Shown: in pieces, positions 61,601-64,000 of the stretch
Position numbering within the stretch: position 1 is the stretch's first letter
Layout: every line of letters begins with the position of its first letter
Origin: Bradyrhizobium sp. AZCC 1721
GTDB taxonomy: Bacteria; Pseudomonadota; Alphaproteobacteria; Rhizobiales; Xanthobacteraceae
Direction: 5' to 3'
Assembly: GCF_036924715.1 (NCBI RefSeq)
Contig: NZ_JAZHSB010000001.1
Location: forward strand, 4,207,001 to 4,271,000
DNA length: 64,000 nt
Notes under the pieces: generated by a model
What the model was told of the DNA's origin: nothing
The model's database searches: none
What the model saw: only the letters and a program-made list of their open reading frames with translations
Made by a program: the position numbers and the translations under genes

Positions 61601-62830
61601 CTAACGTCCCTGCTCCTCCGGTGGCTTGATATGGCGGAACGAGAACAGCAAAGCGAGGTCGTAGGCGATCTTGAGCGTGCCGCAAACCACCAGCGGCAAC
61701 CCCGTAAACGACGTCATCAAGAGCGCGCCCGAGATCGCCGGGCTGACGGCAGATGCGAGGCTGCGCGGCACGGCGGTGACGCTGGCGGCCGCGGGCCGTT
61801 CGGCCGGCGTCACCACGGCCATGACGTAGGAGGTGCGGGTCGGCACGTCCATTTGAGACAGCGCCGAGCGCAACAGCAGCAGGCCGAGCGCGACGTAAAG
61901 GTTCGGCGCAAATGCCGCCAGGATCAGGACGATGCTGGATGGGATATGCGTGAACACCATGGTGTTGACCAGGCCGATGCGCTTCGCGATCCATGCCGCG
62001 ACCGGATAGGAGAACGCGCTCAGCGTGCTCGACCAGAAGAAAAACAATCCGGCCGCGGACAATGACAGGTCGAAACGCTCGAACAGCCACAGCACCAGCA
62101 GCGACTGCGCGACAAAGCCGCCGGCAAAGGAATCGATGCTGAACAGCGCCGCGAGCTTGTAGACGGTGCCGCGCGAAGGCCCGAGTGGCGCCTGTGGCGC
62201 CCGCTCTTCGCCGCGCTGATGCGGCATGTAGCGATAAAGCACCGCGCAGGTGACGCCGAGCGCGGCGTAGGCATAGAACATCAGGCGGAACGCAGCGAGT
62301 TGCGTGCTGCCGCCGGCGACAAGGAAATCGGGCAGCGAGGCCGCAAGCGAACCCGCAGCGGTACAGAGCGCGCCGACCAGGCTGTAGCGCGCGAACACCT
62401 GGGTCCGGCGCTCATCGGTGACACTGTGAGCCAGCACCGCATGCTCAAGCGGCACCAGCACACCGAGATCGCCGCCGGAAGCGTTGATCGTGCCGATGAA
62501 TGCGACCAGCGCGATCAGCACAAAATGCTCGACGGCGGGAAAGGCGCTGCCGGTTGCGGCCATCAGGCAGGCGCCCGATATCAGCAACGGCCGCAGGTCA
62601 TGGCGCGGCGCGATCCAGCCGGTGATCAACGTCAGCAGCGCCGTTCCCAACAGCGACGCCGTCGCGACGATACCGACGGCGATAGCGTCGTATCCCAGCG
62701 CGGTCAGATAGGCCGGCAGGATGATGACGGCGAAGCCGTCGCCGAAACCGCGCAGGCCGCGTGCGACATAGAGCAGCCGGATCAGCGCGTTGGCGGTGGA
62801 GGGTTTTGGTTCGGTCGCGATATCGGTCAT
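61601..62830 (-). CDS. MFS transporter
   Basis: The 409-residue protein has 12 predicted membrane segments and general MFS character: RGFGDGFAVIILPAYLTALG, TGWIAPRHDLRPLLISGACL and SALSQMDVPTRTSYVMAVVT with TPAERPAAASVTAVPRSLAS. Rhizobial genomes carry relatives near metal-resistance genes, but the substrate is unknown. It starts at an ATG at 62830 and is divergent from the ChrB-like gene, separated by a palindromic repeat and the second shared leader. Confidence 0.85.
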   Translation of the reverse strand: MTDIATEPKPSTANALIRLLYVARGLRGFGDGFAVIILPAYLTALGYDAIAVGIVATASLLGTALLTLITGWIAPRHDLRPLLISGACLMAATGSAFPAVEHFVLIALVAFIGTINASGGDLGVLVPLEHAVLAHSVTDERRTQVFARYSLVGALCTAAGSLAASLPDFLVAGGSTQLAAFRLMFYAYAALGVTCAVLYRYMPHQRGEERAPQAPLGPSRGTVYKLAALFSIDSFAGGFVAQSLLVLWLFERFDLSLSAAGLFFFWSSTLSAFSYPVAAWIAKRIGLVNTMVFTHIPSSIVLILAAFAPNLYVALGLLLLRSALSQMDVPTRTSYVMAVVTPAERPAAASVTAVPRSLASAVSPAISGALLMTSFTGLPLVVCGTLKIAYDLALLFSFRHIKPPEEQGR

Positions 62831-62963
62831 CCCAGCATCCGTGCGCCATCCTCGACGTAATCGAGTGTGCGCAGAGCTTGGACGGCGGACCGTCTGACGG
62901 GGAGCCTGCTTTGTCCCTGGTAGGGCAAGTTAGGACCGAAACCGGCATGGCGCAAGCGCCTCT

Positions 62964-63049
62964 CGTAGGATGGGTGGAGCGCAGCGGTACCCATCCTCGG
63001 CGGATTGCGGGAATGATTGATGGGTATCGCTTCGCTCCTCCATCCTACG
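62964..63049. repeat. Interspersed palindromic repeat (GTAGGATGGGT type)
   Basis: CGTAGGATGGGTGGAGCGCA at the left and GCTCCTCCATCCTACG at the right are inverted ends, with ACCCATCC and GATGGGTATCGC inside. The type is common between rhizobial genes and here separates the MFS and ChrB-like genes. Confidence 0.7.
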
Positions 63050-63100
63050 CACCGCTGACAACCATTGACAGCCGAACAGGGCCGCGCTTAATTCCGCGCA

Positions 63101-63152
63101 TGGGGATGTTGCGATCTCCCCACGAGGCGACATGCCCAAGTATCGCGTCCCG
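63101..63152 (+). promoter_or_regulatory. Shared leader with hairpin, copy upstream of the ChrB-like gene
   Basis: TGGGGA (63101-63106) pairs with TCCCCA (63117-63122). The rest, GTTGCGATC, CACGAGGCGACATGCCC and AAGTATCGCGTCCCG, repeats the leader at 59917-59969. The A-T pair at the stem end replaces the G-C pair of the other copy. Confidence 0.6.
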
Positions 63153-63176
63153 TTTCTTTTTGACGAGGGCGCTGCC

Positions 63177-63995
63177 ATGTCATCCTACACCACGATATCT
63201 CCCGACAAGCTTTCAAAATTGATCGGCACGGCGAACATGCCGGCCCTGATCGATGTTCGTACTGACGAGGATTTCGCCGCCGACCAGCGGCTGATTCCGG
63301 GCGCCGTCAGGCGCAACCACGAGGAAGCTGCCGATTGGGGCGAGGAGTTCTCCGGCCGCTCGGCGATCGTCGTTTGCCTGCGCGGCCAGAAACTGGCACA
63401 GGGCACCGCGGCCTGGCTGCGCCATCTCCACGTCTCGGCCGAAGCGCTGGAAGGCGGTTTCGAGGGCTGGAAGGCCGCAAAACTGCCGCTGGTGCCGGCG
63501 GCAAAACTCCCGGCGCGCGACGCGCAGGGCCGCACCGTCTGGGTCACCCGCGCGCGGCCGAAGATCGACCGCATCGCCTGCCCGTGGCTGATCCGCAGGT
63601 TTGTCGATCCCAACGCGGTATTTCTTTTCGTCACGCCGCCGGAGGTGCTTGCAGTCGGCGAGCGCTTCAACGCCGCCCCCTTCGACGTCGAGAACGTATT
63701 CTGGAGTCATCGCGGCGAGCTCTGCACGTTCGACGTCATGATCGAGGAATTCGGTCTCGCGACGCCGCCCTTGCTGCGGCTGGCGGCAATGGTGCGTGGT
63801 GCCGACACCGGACGGCTCGACCTGTCGCCCGAAGCGCCCGGCCTGCTCGCGGCTTCGCTCGGGCTGTCGCGCATGTTCGATGATGATCTCGAGCAGCTGG
63901 AAGCCGGCATGACGCTGTACGACGCGTTCTACCGATGGTGCCGGGACGCGACTGCCGAGACCCACAACTGGCCAACCAACAAGGCGAAATCGTAA
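63177..63995 (+). CDS. Rhodanese-ChrB fusion, chromate resistance protein
   Basis: The 272-residue product has an N-terminal rhodanese domain (PALIDVRTDEDFAADQRLIP, active-site Cys in IVVCLRGQKLAQGTAAWL) and a C-terminal ChrB domain (VTRARPKIDRIACPWLIRRF, VFLFVTPPEVLAVGERFNAA, HRGELCTFDVMIEEFGL). Such fusions precede chromate transporter genes. The ATG at 63177 follows GAGGG; an in-frame ATG at 63132 within the shared leader (MPKYRVPFLFDEGAAM) would add 15 residues and is a serious alternative. The stop overlaps the next start (TAATG). Confidence 0.88.
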   Translation: MSSYTTISPDKLSKLIGTANMPALIDVRTDEDFAADQRLIPGAVRRNHEEAADWGEEFSGRSAIVVCLRGQKLAQGTAAWLRHLHVSAEALEGGFEGWKAAKLPLVPAAKLPARDAQGRTVWVTRARPKIDRIACPWLIRRFVDPNAVFLFVTPPEVLAVGERFNAAPFDVENVFWSHRGELCTFDVMIEEFGLATPPLLRLAAMVRGADTGRLDLSPEAPGLLAASLGLSRMFDDDLEQLEAGMTLYDAFYRWCRDATAETHNWPTNKAKS

Positions 63996-64000
63996 TGGAC
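63995..64000 (+). CDS. Start of the next gene, cut by the window edge
   Basis: An ATG overlaps the ChrB stop codon (TAATG) and begins a frame that runs off the window. A chromate transporter (chrA) would be expected from gene order, but only two codons are visible. Confidence 0.35.

Overview
The window looks like the chromosome of a Bradyrhizobium-type alphaproteobacterium (Nitrobacteraceae). The evidence is the high GC content, the gene order of the housekeeping blocks (bamE / CBP3-like chaperone / DUF177 / plsX / fabH / ihfA / merR / tRNA-Pro, and glyA-nrdR-ribD-ribE-ribH-nusB-thiL), several family-typical hypothetical genes next to ldtR and hemB, and the short palindromic repeats between genes. 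No species can be named from the sequence alone.

Bases 1-14,821 are accessory DNA. The left part (1-4,950) holds an orphan ABC substrate-binding protein, a SIR2-like protein that could be a defence gene, a decayed SRAP peptidase gene, a tiny Arg-Arg-motif protein, a probable gene remnant, a cluster of TTCGCAC repeats and a GYF_2 protein. The right part (5,056-14,762) is one co-oriented block: three unknown genes, HK97-type portal, prohead protease and major capsid protein, a P27-type small terminase, three small unknown genes, a RepA-like hexameric ATPase, an XRE regulator, an AlpA/Xis-like protein and a tyrosine integrase. It ends at the 5' half of a tRNA-Pro(GGG) gene. No large terminase, tail, connector or lysis gene is visible. 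The block therefore resembles a capsid-encoding phage satellite (cf-PICI-like) more than a prophage, and it is the most interesting item here.

Bases 14,900-32,250 are core genome. They hold merR, ihfA, fabH, plsX, DUF177, a cytochrome bc1 assembly chaperone, bamE, a TctC-type binding protein, a cupin, a winged-helix/TPR regulator, the H+-pyrophosphatase hppA, a cold-shock gene, and the thiL-nusB-ribH-ribE-ribD-nrdR-glyA cluster. Bases 32,250-49,200 mix core and accessory genes: a GST, an IS110 insertion beside an interspersed repeat, small exported or membrane proteins, ldtR, hemB, an RDD protein, the leucyltransferase bpt, mntH, a truncated flotillin, a haem peroxidase with an RTX-like tail, an MFS exporter and an alpha/beta hydrolase.

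Bases 49,200-64,000 carry transport and metal-stress genes. There is a Bcr/CflA exporter, a class III cyclase, and a divergent arsenic locus. One arm is arsR, a thioredoxin-type arsC, an aquaporin and a glutaredoxin-type arsC. The other arm is a second arsR, a flavoprotein with a cysteine-rich tail and two MFS genes. After it come an EamA transporter, a TauE/SafE protein that appears internally deleted, a DUF1259 protein, an MFS transporter and a rhodanese-ChrB chromate-resistance protein. The DUF1259 and ChrB genes share a near-identical leader of about 55 bases with a small hairpin whose stem shows a compensatory change.
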